Shown piece after piece: positions 1 to 7,346 of a stretch of 13,975 bases of DNA; position 1 is the first letter of the stretch; the number at the start of each line of letters is the position of its first letter. The DNA is from Bifidobacterium breve. GTDB taxonomy: Bacteria; Actinomycetota; Acidimicrobiia; Acidimicrobiales; Ilumatobacteraceae. A model generated the notes under the pieces. The model was not told the origin of the DNA, made no database searches, and saw only the letters and a program-made list of their open reading frames with translations. The DNA is taken from contig CAMBPP010000027.1 of NCBI GenBank assembly GCA_945869715.1, forward strand, positions 1-13,975, written 5' to 3'. Position numbers and translations under genes: made by a program.

Positions 1-2550
1 GCTGGTATCGAAGACCGCTGGTCTGGCGCATGGAGCTCCGAGGGCGTGTATACATTCGACCGCACCCGGCCCCGCAATGAGGTTTTTGCCATTGACACCC
101 CACCTCCAACGGTGAGTGGATCCCTGCACATGGGCCATGTTTTTTCATATACACACACCGACACCATTGCGCGGTTTTGGCGCATGTGTGGCAAGACCGT
201 CTTCTACCCCATGGGTTGGGATGACAACGGTTTGCCCACCGAACGTCGTGTACAAAATTATTACGGCGTCACATGCGATGCTTCAGTGCCTTACGTTGCG
301 AACTTCACGCCACCGTTCCAAGGTGAGCCGCCAAAAGATCACAAGCCACTTCCTATTTCACGGCCGAACTTCATTGAGCTGTGCAACATACTCACACACG
401 AAGATGAGAAAGTTTTTGAAGAACTTTTCCGTCGACTTGGTTTGTCTGTCGACTGGTCGCTGCTCTACACCACCATTGAAGAGCGCAGCCGCAAAACAAG
501 TCAACGCGCATTTCTCAACAACTTGCAACGCGGCGAGGCGTACATGCAAGAAGCTCCCACATTGTGGGATGTTGATTTCGATACTGCAGTTGCGCAAGCA
601 GAACTAGAAGATCGTGAACGTCCGGGGGCGTACCACACGTTGGCGTTTCACCTCACCAGTGGCACAACAGTTGATGGGAAAACCGACATTCTTATTGACA
701 CCACACGTCCCGAGTTGTTGCCTGCATGTGTTGCACTTGTAGCCCACCCCGACGATGAGCGTTACCAACCGCTATTCGGAACCACCGTTCGTACTCCACT
801 CTTTGACGTTGAAGTGCCCATACTTGCTCACCCACTTGCACAGATAGAAAAAGGCACAGGCATTGCCATGATCTGTACCTTTGGCGACGTCACCGACGTT
901 ATTTGGTGGCGTGAACTGCAGTTGCCCACTCGCGCCGTCATTGGTCGCAATGGTCGCATTGTGGCCGATGCACCTGAGGTCATCACTTCTGCTCGCGGCA
1001 TTGAGACCTATGCACAACTCGCAGGAAAATCTATTAAGCAAGCCCAAACTCTCATTGTTGAAATGTTGCGCACAAGTAAGGAAATGCTCGGCGAACCTCG
1101 CGCCATTATGCACCCTGTGAAATTTTTTGAAAAAGGTGAGCGCCCGCTTGAAATTGTGACGAGTCGCCAGTGGTACATCCGCAATGGTGGTCGCGAAGCC
1201 GACCTACGTACGCGGTTTGTTGAACGCGGCCATGAACTCACTTGGCACCCCGATCACATGCGTCATCGCTATGAGAACTGGGTAGAGGGCTTAAACGGCG
1301 ACTGGCTCATTAGCCGCCAGCGCTATTTCGGTGTGCCTGTGCCGCTTTGGTATGCACTCAACGCCGATGGAACCACAAATTACGACGCGCCGCTTGTACC
1401 TACCAACGAACAGCTTCCCATTGACCCAAGCACCGACCTACCTGCTGGTTTCAGCGAGTCACAACGCGGACAAGCGAACGGCTTTGTTGGTGACCCCGAC
1501 GTAATGGACACCTGGGCAACAAGCTCTCTCTCACCACAAATTGCTGGCCATTGGATTGACGACCCCGAAATGTTTAGTCACATGTTTCCCATGGACGTTC
1601 GCCCGCAAGCGCACGAAATTATTCGCACGTGGTTGTTCTCTACCACGGTTCGTTCACATTTTGAACACGGTGTTGCGCCATGGAAAAACGCGGCCCTGTC
1701 GGGTTGGATTCTCGACCCCGACCGCAAGAAAATGTCGAAGTCAAAAGGCAACGTTGTTACCCCAATCGACCTCTTCGACCAATACGGAAGCGATGCTGTG
1801 CGTTATTGGGCAGCATGTGCTCGCCCGGGCGTAGACACTGCATTTAGCGAAGAGCAAATGAAGGTGGGCCGCAAATTGGGCACCAAGTTGCTGAACGCCA
1901 CAAAGTTTGTGCTCAGCTTCGGCGATGTAGATGCAACAGCCGTGCCAACAGAAATGATTGACATTGCAATGTTGCAACGGTTGTCGGCTGTGGTTGAAGA
2001 ATGCACAAACGCATTTACACACTTCGACTATGCCCGTTCACTTGAGCGCACAGAGGCTTTTTTCTGGTGGTTCTGCGATGACTACGTGGAGTTAGTGAAA
2101 CAACGTGCATACGGTCTCGACACCATGCCAGTGGAACTCACTGCATCGGCACGTGCGGCATTACGCCGTGCTCTTTCGGTGATGCAACGACTCTTTGCTC
2201 CACTCATTCCTTTCGTATCAGAAGAAGTGTGGCGCTGGTGGAACGACTCATCTGTGCATATTGCCAGTTGGCCAACAAGTGATGACTGCATCGCAGGTTG
2301 CTCACCTACAGGTAACCACGAGTTGCAACTCAACTCTGTCTGTGAAGTACTAGGCACCATTCGCCGGGCGAAAACTGAAGCAAAAGTTTCTCAGCGAGCA
2401 GAAGTGGCGAGCATTGTCATTACTGCACCAAGTGAAGCCCTCACAGCCATCACCACAACTTTTGGCGACCTCACCTATGCCGGATCCATCTTGCAAAGCG
2501 AATTGCGCTCTGCAGATGGGGAAATCATTACAACTGTCACCTTGGCATAA
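1..2550 (+). CDS. valS: Valine--tRNA ligase, 5'-truncated by window start
   Basis: Class I aminoacyl-tRNA synthetase that charges tRNA-Val with valine in the cytoplasm. The reading frame is open from base 1, so the true start lies upstream; a GTG at 46 is just an internal codon. The HIGH-type signature GSLHMGH is at 118-138 and KMSKS is encoded at 1729-1743, with the editing (CP1) insertion between them and an anticodon-binding region in the last third. The residues after the first signature (GWDDNGLPTERRVQNYYGV) match the compact 'type 2' valyl-tRNA synthetases rather than the E. coli type, and the C-terminus is short, with no obvious coiled-coil tRNA arm. About 850 codons are present, so only a short N-terminal piece is missing. 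The stop TAA is at 2548-2550, 28 nt before the next gene. The identification is secure; the type assignment rests on recalled family sequences. Confidence 0.96.
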   Translation, partial: AGIEDRWSGAWSSEGVYTFDRTRPRNEVFAIDTPPPTVSGSLHMGHVFSYTHTDTIARFWRMCGKTVFYPMGWDDNGLPTERRVQNYYGVTCDASVPYVANFTPPFQGEPPKDHKPLPISRPNFIELCNILTHEDEKVFEELFRRLGLSVDWSLLYTTIEERSRKTSQRAFLNNLQRGEAYMQEAPTLWDVDFDTAVAQAELEDRERPGAYHTLAFHLTSGTTVDGKTDILIDTTRPELLPACVALVAHPDDERYQPLFGTTVRTPLFDVEVPILAHPLAQIEKGTGIAMICTFGDVTDVIWWRELQLPTRAVIGRNGRIVADAPEVITSARGIETYAQLAGKSIKQAQTLIVEMLRTSKEMLGEPRAIMHPVKFFEKGERPLEIVTSRQWYIRNGGREADLRTRFVERGHELTWHPDHMRHRYENWVEGLNGDWLISRQRYFGVPVPLWYALNADGTTNYDAPLVPTNEQLPIDPSTDLPAGFSESQRGQANGFVGDPDVMDTWATSSLSPQIAGHWIDDPEMFSHMFPMDVRPQAHEIIRTWLFSTTVRSHFEHGVAPWKNAALSGWILDPDRKKMSKSKGNVVTPIDLFDQYGSDAVRYWAACARPGVDTAFSEEQMKVGRKLGTKLLNATKFVLSFGDVDATAVPTEMIDIAMLQRLSAVVEECTNAFTHFDYARSLERTEAFFWWFCDDYVELVKQRAYGLDTMPVELTASARAALRRALSVMQRLFAPLIPFVSEEVWRWWNDSSVHIASWPTSDDCIAGCSPTGNHELQLNSVCEVLGTIRRAKTEAKVSQRAEVASIVITAPSEALTAITTTFGDLTYAGSILQSELRSADGEIITTVTLA

Positions 2551-2578
2551 ACCTGAAAAGCGATAGCGTTCAACCAAG

Positions 2579-3898
2579 ATGGCGCGCACAAAACCTACCC
2601 GGCCCAAGAGGTTCCACCATTCGTGGCCACAGCGATTCGTCTTTGGGTTGAACCTTGCCGTTGCACTCGGCTGCATTGCTGGTGGCGGTGCACTGGTCTA
2701 TGCAAATCAGCAGTTGTCAAACCGCAAATTGGTGACCATCTCCAGCAATCAAAAAGACACCAAAACCGATTCCGGTAGCGACCTGAAGAACCTTCCTGAA
2801 GGCGACTTGTCGGTCAAAAATTTTCTTATTACTGGCCGCGACAACAATGCCTGTGCGAACCCAAACTCATCGTCAGCCGATGAACTCAAGAACAGACCGA
2901 ACTATGCAGGTCTCACCGACAGCATCATGCTCATTCGCGTTGATCCTAAAAATAACCAAGCGGCAGTTCTTTCCTTTCCGCGTGACCTATACGTAAAAAT
3001 TGCCAATAGCGACCACCGCAACCGCATCAACACCGCGTACCGCCCGAAAGACCCCAATCGGCTCATCGATACCATTCGCTCCAACTTCAATATTGATGTC
3101 GACCACTACGTCAGCATCGACTTCTGTGCATTTAAGTCAATTGTCGATGCAGTAGGTGGTGTACGTATTCCCTTTGAGTACCCCACTCGCGACCGCGCTT
3201 CTGGCTTTTTAGTAAAAAGTGCTGGCTGCGCAAAACTAAACGGCGATCGCGCGTTGCAATATGTGCGTTCGCGCAAATACTTTTACTTTGACAGCAAAAA
3301 GAATAAATGGGTGCAAGACCCGAGCAGCGACTGGGGCCGCATTGCACGCCAGCAAGACTTCATTCGTCGCATATTGCGTTCTGCACTTGACAAGGGAATC
3401 GCAAACCCTTCCGTTGCCAATCAGTTACTGAGCGCTGGGTTGAAGAATCTCATCACCGACGACCAACTATCGCCTATCAGCATGTTGGAACTCGCCCGAG
3501 CCATGCGCAATGTCACCGAAGACAATGTGTATACCTACACCGTTGAAGGCATTGGCAAAGCGATTGGTGGGCAGTCGGTTATTGAACCGAACTTAAAGAG
3601 CGATGCAATGTTGCAAATATTGTCAATCTTCCAAGGTGCTTCAAAAATTACCGAAGTAACAAGCCAGACCATTGCTACAGAAACCAGCGTAGGAACAAAA
3701 GTATTGCCTACAACCACACTCTTTGCTCCCACCACCACGAGTTCAACTGTTCCTGAAAAATCTGTGAGCAAAATGTCGGCAAAAGCTTCTTTGCGTACTG
3801 CCGTCAACACAACTACAACTACAACCACGGTACTGAATCAGGAAATTGCTCAGCAACGGTTCAGCATCACACCGCCAAACGACCCCAACTGCCGTTAG
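2579..3898 (+). CDS. LCP (LytR-CpsA-Psr) family cell-wall glycopolymer ligase
   Basis: LCP proteins transfer polyprenyl-phosphate-linked glycopolymers (teichoic acids, or arabinogalactan in mycolic-acid bacteria) onto peptidoglycan at the outer face of the membrane. The 439-aa product has a basic N-terminus, one membrane segment at about residues 20-42, a Ser/Asp-rich linker, the LCP domain at about 112-268 and a Ser/Thr/Pro-rich tail. Conserved positions visible are D114 and R120 (TDSIMLIR), R135 and D136 (SFPRD), R230 (QYVRSR), D251 and R254 with a following RQQ. The tail includes seven consecutive Thr (411-417), typical of a flexible wall-spanning or glycosylated stretch. The ATG start has no good ribosome-binding site but gives the expected membrane anchor. 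It follows valS by 28 nt, yet nothing suggests a functional link to it. The polymer transferred cannot be told from sequence. Confidence 0.93.
   Translation: MARTKPTRPKRFHHSWPQRFVFGLNLAVALGCIAGGGALVYANQQLSNRKLVTISSNQKDTKTDSGSDLKNLPEGDLSVKNFLITGRDNNACANPNSSSADELKNRPNYAGLTDSIMLIRVDPKNNQAAVLSFPRDLYVKIANSDHRNRINTAYRPKDPNRLIDTIRSNFNIDVDHYVSIDFCAFKSIVDAVGGVRIPFEYPTRDRASGFLVKSAGCAKLNGDRALQYVRSRKYFYFDSKKNKWVQDPSSDWGRIARQQDFIRRILRSALDKGIANPSVANQLLSAGLKNLITDDQLSPISMLELARAMRNVTEDNVYTYTVEGIGKAIGGQSVIEPNLKSDAMLQILSIFQGASKITEVTSQTIATETSVGTKVLPTTTLFAPTTTSSTVPEKSVSKMSAKASLRTAVNTTTTTTTVLNQEIAQQRFSITPPNDPNCR
3895..3898. other. Overlapping stop codons of two convergent genes
   Basis: The LCP gene ends with TAG at 3896-3898 on the plus strand, and the VWA gene ends with TAA at 3895-3897 on the minus strand. 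The two coding regions therefore overlap by 4 bp, leaving no room for an intergenic terminator. Transcription from each side must end inside the opposite gene or produce overlapping 3' ends. Confidence 0.9.
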
Positions 3899-4743
3899 CT
3901 ATCAAGCACCTGGGCTAATGCCGAAGGAACATCGGATGGCCCTGTCACCGAAGTAACACGTGCTCCTACCCGAAGCGCAAAGGCTCTGGCTTCAGCATCG
4001 TCATCGGCAGGGGCAATAACGACAAGTTCGTCAATAGCCCGAGCAGCAGCATCAATGTCGCCGGGTTCATTGGAGCGACAATCTGAAAGAAGTACCACAA
4101 TTCTTCTTGCTGCCCGCGAACGAGACAGTTGCATTTGAGCAGCCTCTAACGCCTGAGCAATATCGGTGGTGCCAAAACCTCGCAATGTGAGAACGCTGTT
4201 CACCACTTCACTGCTGGGTTTATATGAGTCTTGTGATTTTGCCACCACAACATCTCGGCCAAAGGCTAAAACGCTGTAATCGGCGGGTTCGCGGGTGGCA
4301 ATTGCAGCCGCCGCAACCGCAGATGTTGCGAGCGGCGCACCGCCCATGGAGCCACTGCGGTCTACTAGCAGACACAGAGCAGTATCTCGTTTTTCCCAAG
4401 TGCGCACGCGTAGTTCTTCAATGTTTATTTCGCGAGCATTTTGAATACCACCAAATGCATCGGCGCTCGCATCTAAATCAATATCTCCACCATCGCGATA
4501 TTTTGCGGTAACAAGTTTGCCAAGGCCCCGGCGGCGTAGCGGAGTTCTTTGCGCAACATCGAGCATGAGTTTCCCGGCAAGCCTCTTTGCTAACTCGCGC
4601 AATTTTGGGTCAGTTGCAGCGGTGAGGTCGGCGAGCAATGCCATCGTTGCATCGGGGTCGCTCTGCATGCCTTCATCAATTGCCGATTCGTTGAGTTCAC
4701 CCACCTCGGGAGACACCTCTTCGAAATGATGATGCCCTTGCAA
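3895..4743 (-). CDS. VWA (MIDAS) domain protein, partner of MoxR ATPase
   Basis: A 282-aa soluble protein with a von Willebrand factor A domain in its C-terminal half (about residues 119-282). The metal-ion-dependent adhesion site is complete: D128-R-S130-G-S132 (DxSxS), T193 in GTTD, and D221 in LLSDCR. The N-terminal half (SPEVGEL, LLADLTAATDPKLRELAKRLAG) is a helical region seen in proteins encoded beside MoxR-type AAA ATPases. Such pairs act as metal- or cofactor-inserting or remodelling chaperones (known examples: CoxD/CoxE, NorQ/NorD, magnesium chelatase I/D). It sits directly after the moxR-type gene. The start is uncertain: the chosen codon is TTG at 4743, 65 nt after the moxR stop. 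The frame stays open upstream to a stop at 4858-4860 with no ATG, GTG or other TTG. The client protein is unknown; the co-transcribed alcohol dehydrogenase is a candidate by context only. Confidence 0.85.
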   Translation of the reverse strand: MQGHHHFEEVSPEVGELNESAIDEGMQSDPDATMALLADLTAATDPKLRELAKRLAGKLMLDVAQRTPLRRRGLGKLVTAKYRDGGDIDLDASADAFGGIQNAREINIEELRVRTWEKRDTALCLLVDRSGSMGGAPLATSAVAAAAIATREPADYSVLAFGRDVVVAKSQDSYKPSSEVVNSVLTLRGFGTTDIAQALEAAQMQLSRSRAARRIVVLLSDCRSNEPGDIDAAARAIDELVVIAPADDDAEARAFALRVGARVTSVTGPSDVPSALAQVLDS

Positions 4744-4808
4744 CTCGCTTCGTGATTTCGTTTTTTTAGCTGACTCTGCTTCAGCAGCTTGGGCAGCTGC
4801 GCCCTCTT

Positions 4809-5732
4809 TTACGAGTGGGAGTTCGTTGCCCCAGTCGGGGCGGTTACTTTTCCCACGTCACCGGTTTCTGATGGCACCGCAAATACCGTGTTCCATATTT
4901 CAGCTACGACTTCTTCAACACTGCGTGCCACACCTTCACGAAGTTTCACGCGTCCACTTAATGATGTGAGAGCTGCATCGAGACCCACCAGCGCATCTTG
5001 CGCATTGAGCCCTCGCAGTTCGCCAAGCGACTGCGCTACAAGTGCAGTATCTATAGCCCCGCGCACAGACGAGCCAACGCGCAAATCGCTGTGTTCGCGC
5101 GTCTGACGCACCACGTTGACAACTTGTGAGCACCAGTGCATGTTTGAGGAGGGCGATGCACGATGCACAATGTCGGTTTCTTCGTCTGCGCTTTGATACG
5201 CAACTGCAATGCGACACATGCGGTCATAGACAGCACTCGAAATTCGTGCTGTGCCAACAGTGTCGAATGGATTCATCGCTGCAATCATTTGGAACCCAGG
5301 TGCGGCAAGAATTCTGCCCAATCGAGGAATGGTAATTTCACCCTCACTCATAACGGTGATAAGCACATTGAGAGTTTCTTCGGGAATGCGGTTGATTTCT
5401 TCGATATACAAAAGTGACCCTGCACGCATTGCCTCTACAAGTGGGCCATCGAGAAATGCATCGGGCTTGTAGCCATCGTTCAGCACTCGCGCAGGGTCAA
5501 ATGTTCCAGCCAAGCGTGCTGGTGTGAGCTCAGCATTACCTTCAACAAAAACAAAACCAACGTGCATGGCCTCTGCAATTGCTCGCAAAAGAGTGGACTT
5601 ACCCGTACCGGGCGGACCTTCAAGAACGATGTGGCGCCGAGCAGTGAGGGCTGCCAACGTGAGCTCTATTTCACGATGGCGACCAACTACTTGCTCTTGA
5701 ACCGCGCTCAGAATATTTCTCGGTAAACCCAT
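4809..5732 (-). CDS. MoxR-family AAA+ ATPase
   Basis: An AAA+ ATPase of the MoxR/CbbQ/NorQ type, 307 aa from the chosen start. Walker A GPPGTGKS is at residues 39-46, Walker B LLYIEEIN at 107-114, and sensor-1 Asn lies in AAMNP (151-155). The family uses ATP hydrolysis with a VWA partner to mature or activate enzyme complexes, often by metal insertion. The next gene downstream encodes exactly such a VWA protein. I chose the ATG at 5732 because it lies 1 nt after the adh stop (TGA, A, ATG). An in-frame ATG at 5795 would add 21 residues with no family resemblance and would overlap adh by 62 bp. No strong ribosome-binding site is seen, so translation is probably coupled to adh. Confidence 0.9.
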   Translation of the reverse strand: MGLPRNILSAVQEQVVGRHREIELTLAALTARRHIVLEGPPGTGKSTLLRAIAEAMHVGFVFVEGNAELTPARLAGTFDPARVLNDGYKPDAFLDGPLVEAMRAGSLLYIEEINRIPEETLNVLITVMSEGEITIPRLGRILAAPGFQMIAAMNPFDTVGTARISSAVYDRMCRIAVAYQSADEETDIVHRASPSSNMHWCSQVVNVVRQTREHSDLRVGSSVRGAIDTALVAQSLGELRGLNAQDALVGLDAALTSLSGRVKLREGVARSVEEVVAEIWNTVFAVPSETGDVGKVTAPTGATNSHS

Positions 5733-5733
5733 T

Positions 5734-6846
5734 TCAGCTATAAACGAGCACGCCACGGATGTTTTTTCCGTTGCGCATGTCGTCATAGCCATCATTCACA
5801 CCTTCAAGTGGGTAGGTCTTAGTGATGAGGCTGTCAAGGTCGAGTTGTCCTTCGCGATACAGGCTAATGAGTTTTGGAATATCGGAACGAGGGTTACCCG
5901 AACCAAAGAGTGAACCCACCACTTGCTTTTCCATCAATGTGAGATCGAGCAGGCTCATGCTTGCGCTGTACTCCATTGCCGGGTGAATGTTGGTAACAAC
6001 CACGCGACCACGCTTTGCAGTAAGTGCAAGTGCTTCTCCAATGACTGCGCCGCTACCGACGCCCATGGTCATAATGACCTTGTTTGCCATGGTGCCCCAA
6101 GAAATTTGTTGAACAAGTGGAAGTGCCTCTGCCATCGATGCTGCAGTGTGCGTTGCACCAAATTGCATAGCCTTTTCACGCTTGAATTCAATGGGGTCAA
6201 TAGCAATGACGTGCTTTGCACCTGCAAGTTTCGCGCCTTGCACAGCATTAGCGCCTATGCCACCAATACCTACAACAACCACGGTGTCGCCAGGTGATAC
6301 TTCTGCGGCATACACACTGCTGCCCCAACCTGTAACGACTCCACAACCAAGCAAGCATGCTTTTTCAAGTGGAATATCTTTTTCAATTTTGATGCATGAT
6401 GCTTCATTCACCACTGTGTGATGCGCAAAAGTTCCGAGCAAGCACATTGTGGAAACATCTTGGCCTTGTGCGTGGTGACGCGAGGTTCCATCGGAAATTT
6501 GCTTGCCGGTGCCCAGCAAGGCGCCCATGTCACACAGGTTCGAGTGCCCCGTGCTACAACTTGGGCAACGGCCACACGCGGGAATGAACCCAAAAACCAC
6601 ATGGTCGCCAGGTGCAAGCCAACTCACGCCTGGGCCGACTGATTCAACAACACCGGCGCCTTCATGGCCGCCGATGATGGGCATCGCAAAGGGAAGGTCA
6701 CCTGTGACCACGTGCTCATCGCTATGGCACATTCCTGAGGCAGCGATTTTTACTAAAACTTCTCCGGCCTTTGGGGCATCGAGCTCAATTTCCTCAACGG
6801 ACCACGGTGTGTTTAACTCCCACAAAATTGCGGCTTTGGTCTTCAC
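5734..6846 (-). CDS. NDMA-dependent-type Zn alcohol dehydrogenase (mycofactocin-associated)
   Basis: A 370-aa medium-chain zinc alcohol dehydrogenase. Catalytic zinc ligands are C40 (GMCHSDE), H61-E62 and C168 (LLGCGVVTG). The structural zinc ligands are C91, C94, C97 and C105. The cofactor-binding GIGGIG is at 193-198, with an acidic residue D217 after the second strand that favours NAD over NADP. The sequence closely resembles the family annotated as NDMA-dependent alcohol dehydrogenase, Rxyl_3153 type. Members of that family tend to occur in mycofactocin genomes and keep their nicotinamide bound, needing an external electron acceptor. Its divergent position next to mftA fits. The start is GTG at 6846, preceded by a strong Shine-Dalgarno. 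The specific alcohol is not deducible. It appears to head an operon with moxR and the VWA gene. Confidence 0.93.
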   Translation of the reverse strand: MKTKAAILWELNTPWSVEEIELDAPKAGEVLVKIAASGMCHSDEHVVTGDLPFAMPIIGGHEGAGVVESVGPGVSWLAPGDHVVFGFIPACGRCPSCSTGHSNLCDMGALLGTGKQISDGTSRHHAQGQDVSTMCLLGTFAHHTVVNEASCIKIEKDIPLEKACLLGCGVVTGWGSSVYAAEVSPGDTVVVVGIGGIGANAVQGAKLAGAKHVIAIDPIEFKREKAMQFGATHTAASMAEALPLVQQISWGTMANKVIMTMGVGSGAVIGEALALTAKRGRVVVTNIHPAMEYSASMSLLDLTLMEKQVVGSLFGSGNPRSDIPKLISLYREGQLDLDSLITKTYPLEGVNDGYDDMRNGKNIRGVLVYS

Positions 6847-6850
6847 GATT

Positions 6851-6859
6851 TCCCCCTCT
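6851..6859 (-). promoter_or_regulatory. Strong ribosome-binding site of adh
   Basis: Read on the minus strand the sequence is AGAGGGGGA, four bases before the GTG start of the alcohol dehydrogenase. It is the clearest Shine-Dalgarno in the window and fixes the GTG as the start. Most genes of the opposite operon have no comparable site. Confidence 0.75.
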
Positions 6860-6928
6860 GTATTTTGCCCCTGCGGGCCACGTCAATAAATGAGACGCTA
6901 GCCCAAGCATCGGACCGCTGTCACACGG

Positions 6929-6934
6929 TACGAT
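6929..6934 (+). promoter_or_regulatory. Candidate -10 element of mftA (leaderless)
   Basis: TACGAT matches the actinobacterial TANNNT pattern and ends 6 bp before the mftA ATG. With usual spacing, transcription would begin at or within a base or two of the start codon, giving a leaderless message. This agrees with the absence of any Shine-Dalgarno before mftA. No convincing -35 hexamer is visible about 17 bp upstream. It is inferred from pattern and spacing only. Confidence 0.45.
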
Positions 6935-6940
6935 TTAACC

Positions 6941-7072
6941 ATGCCACCAGTTGCCGTCGCCATCGTAGAAACAGCCAGCCAAGAGAACCTCGAAACTGCT
7001 GCCGAAGTGCTTGTTTTAGAAGACTTGCTCGTCGAGGAGATCTCCATCGACGGCATGTGCGGCGTGTACTGA
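6941..7072 (+). CDS. mftA: Mycofactocin precursor peptide MftA
   Basis: A 43-residue ribosomal peptide starting MPPVAVAIVE and ending VEEISIDGMCGVY. The C-terminal IDGMCGVY is the hallmark of mycofactocin precursors. In characterised systems MftC decarboxylates the terminal tyrosine and cross-links the last Val-Tyr pair, MftE cleaves off this dipeptide product, and MftD converts it to the redox-active pre-mycofactocin. The acidic, hydrophobic leader (residues 1-30) is the part that MftB binds. The ATG is the only start in the frame after the stop at 6899-6901. The stop TGA at 7070-7072 is 7 nt before mftB. The gene is short enough to be missed by length-filtered gene calling, and a longer plus-strand frame (6865-7083) overlaps it but is not real. 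Confidence 0.96.
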   Translation: MPPVAVAIVETASQENLETAAEVLVLEDLLVEEISIDGMCGVY

Positions 7073-7079
7073 GCCGCTC

Positions 7080-7346
7080 GTGACCCTCACCCTCTGTTCA
7101 GCGTGCGCATTGCACCCGCAAGTTGCCTTGCGACCTGAACCCTTTGGCGCCCTTGCCTACCACTACGGCAACCGCCGCCTGGTGTTTTTGAAGCACCCCG
7201 ACGTTGTACGAGTTGTGCGGGAACTTGGGCAGCACCCCAGTGTTGGCCACACCTTGCGCGCATGTGGAATTGCTACTGAACGCGACGCATCTTTTTTACA
7301 AGCACTCAACCAACTGACGAAATCGGAAATTCTTCGTGTCTGCTAG
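7080..7346 (+). CDS. mftB: Mycofactocin chaperone MftB (RRE protein)
   Basis: An 88-aa PqqD-like RiPP recognition element that binds the MftA leader and delivers it to the radical SAM enzyme. Family-typical segments are HPQVALRPEPFGALAYHYG (about residues 12-30), followed by RRLVFLKHPDVVRVVREL, a winged-helix-like fold. It starts with GTG 7 nt after mftA, with no Shine-Dalgarno. Its last 11 bases overlap the start of mftC in another frame, indicating translational coupling. The size is normal for the family. Confidence 0.94.
   Translation: MTLTLCSACALHPQVALRPEPFGALAYHYGNRRLVFLKHPDVVRVVRELGQHPSVGHTLRACGIATERDASFLQALNQLTKSEILRVC

Larger units (their letters stand above)
6847..6940. promoter_or_regulatory. 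Divergent adh / mftA control region
   Basis: This 94-bp gap is the longest non-coding stretch in the window and the only place where promoters for both the minus-strand adh operon and the plus-strand mycofactocin operon can lie. It holds the adh ribosome-binding site, a -10-like TACGAT before mftA, a short inverted repeat ACCG-8-CGGT at 6914-6929, and a GCCC-GCAG-GGGC palindrome on the minus strand near the adh ribosome-binding site. A shared regulator, for example a TetR-type MftR, would be expected to bind here, but no regulator gene is in the window and I do not recognise a known operator. Confidence 0.6.

Noticed and set aside
3809..3829. Run of seven Thr codons as a simple-sequence repeat locus for phase variation
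   Set aside because: The codons are mixed (ACA, ACT, ACC, ACG), so slippage is unlikely; it is an ordinary Thr-rich tail.
5733..5795. Upstream ATG at 5795 as the start of the MoxR ATPase
   Set aside because: It would overlap the end of adh by 62 bp, and the added 21 residues look unlike the family; the ATG at 5732, one base after the adh stop, fits better.
6881..6886. TTGACG on the minus strand as the -35 of adh
   Set aside because: The matching -10 position would fall on the ribosome-binding site, leaving no leader to carry it, so this is probably chance or part of another promoter arrangement.
6865..7083. A 72-codon plus-strand open frame covering mftA
   Set aside because: It is Arg/Cys/His-rich in a frame different from mftA, resembles nothing, and is explained as a shadow of the real 43-codon mftA.
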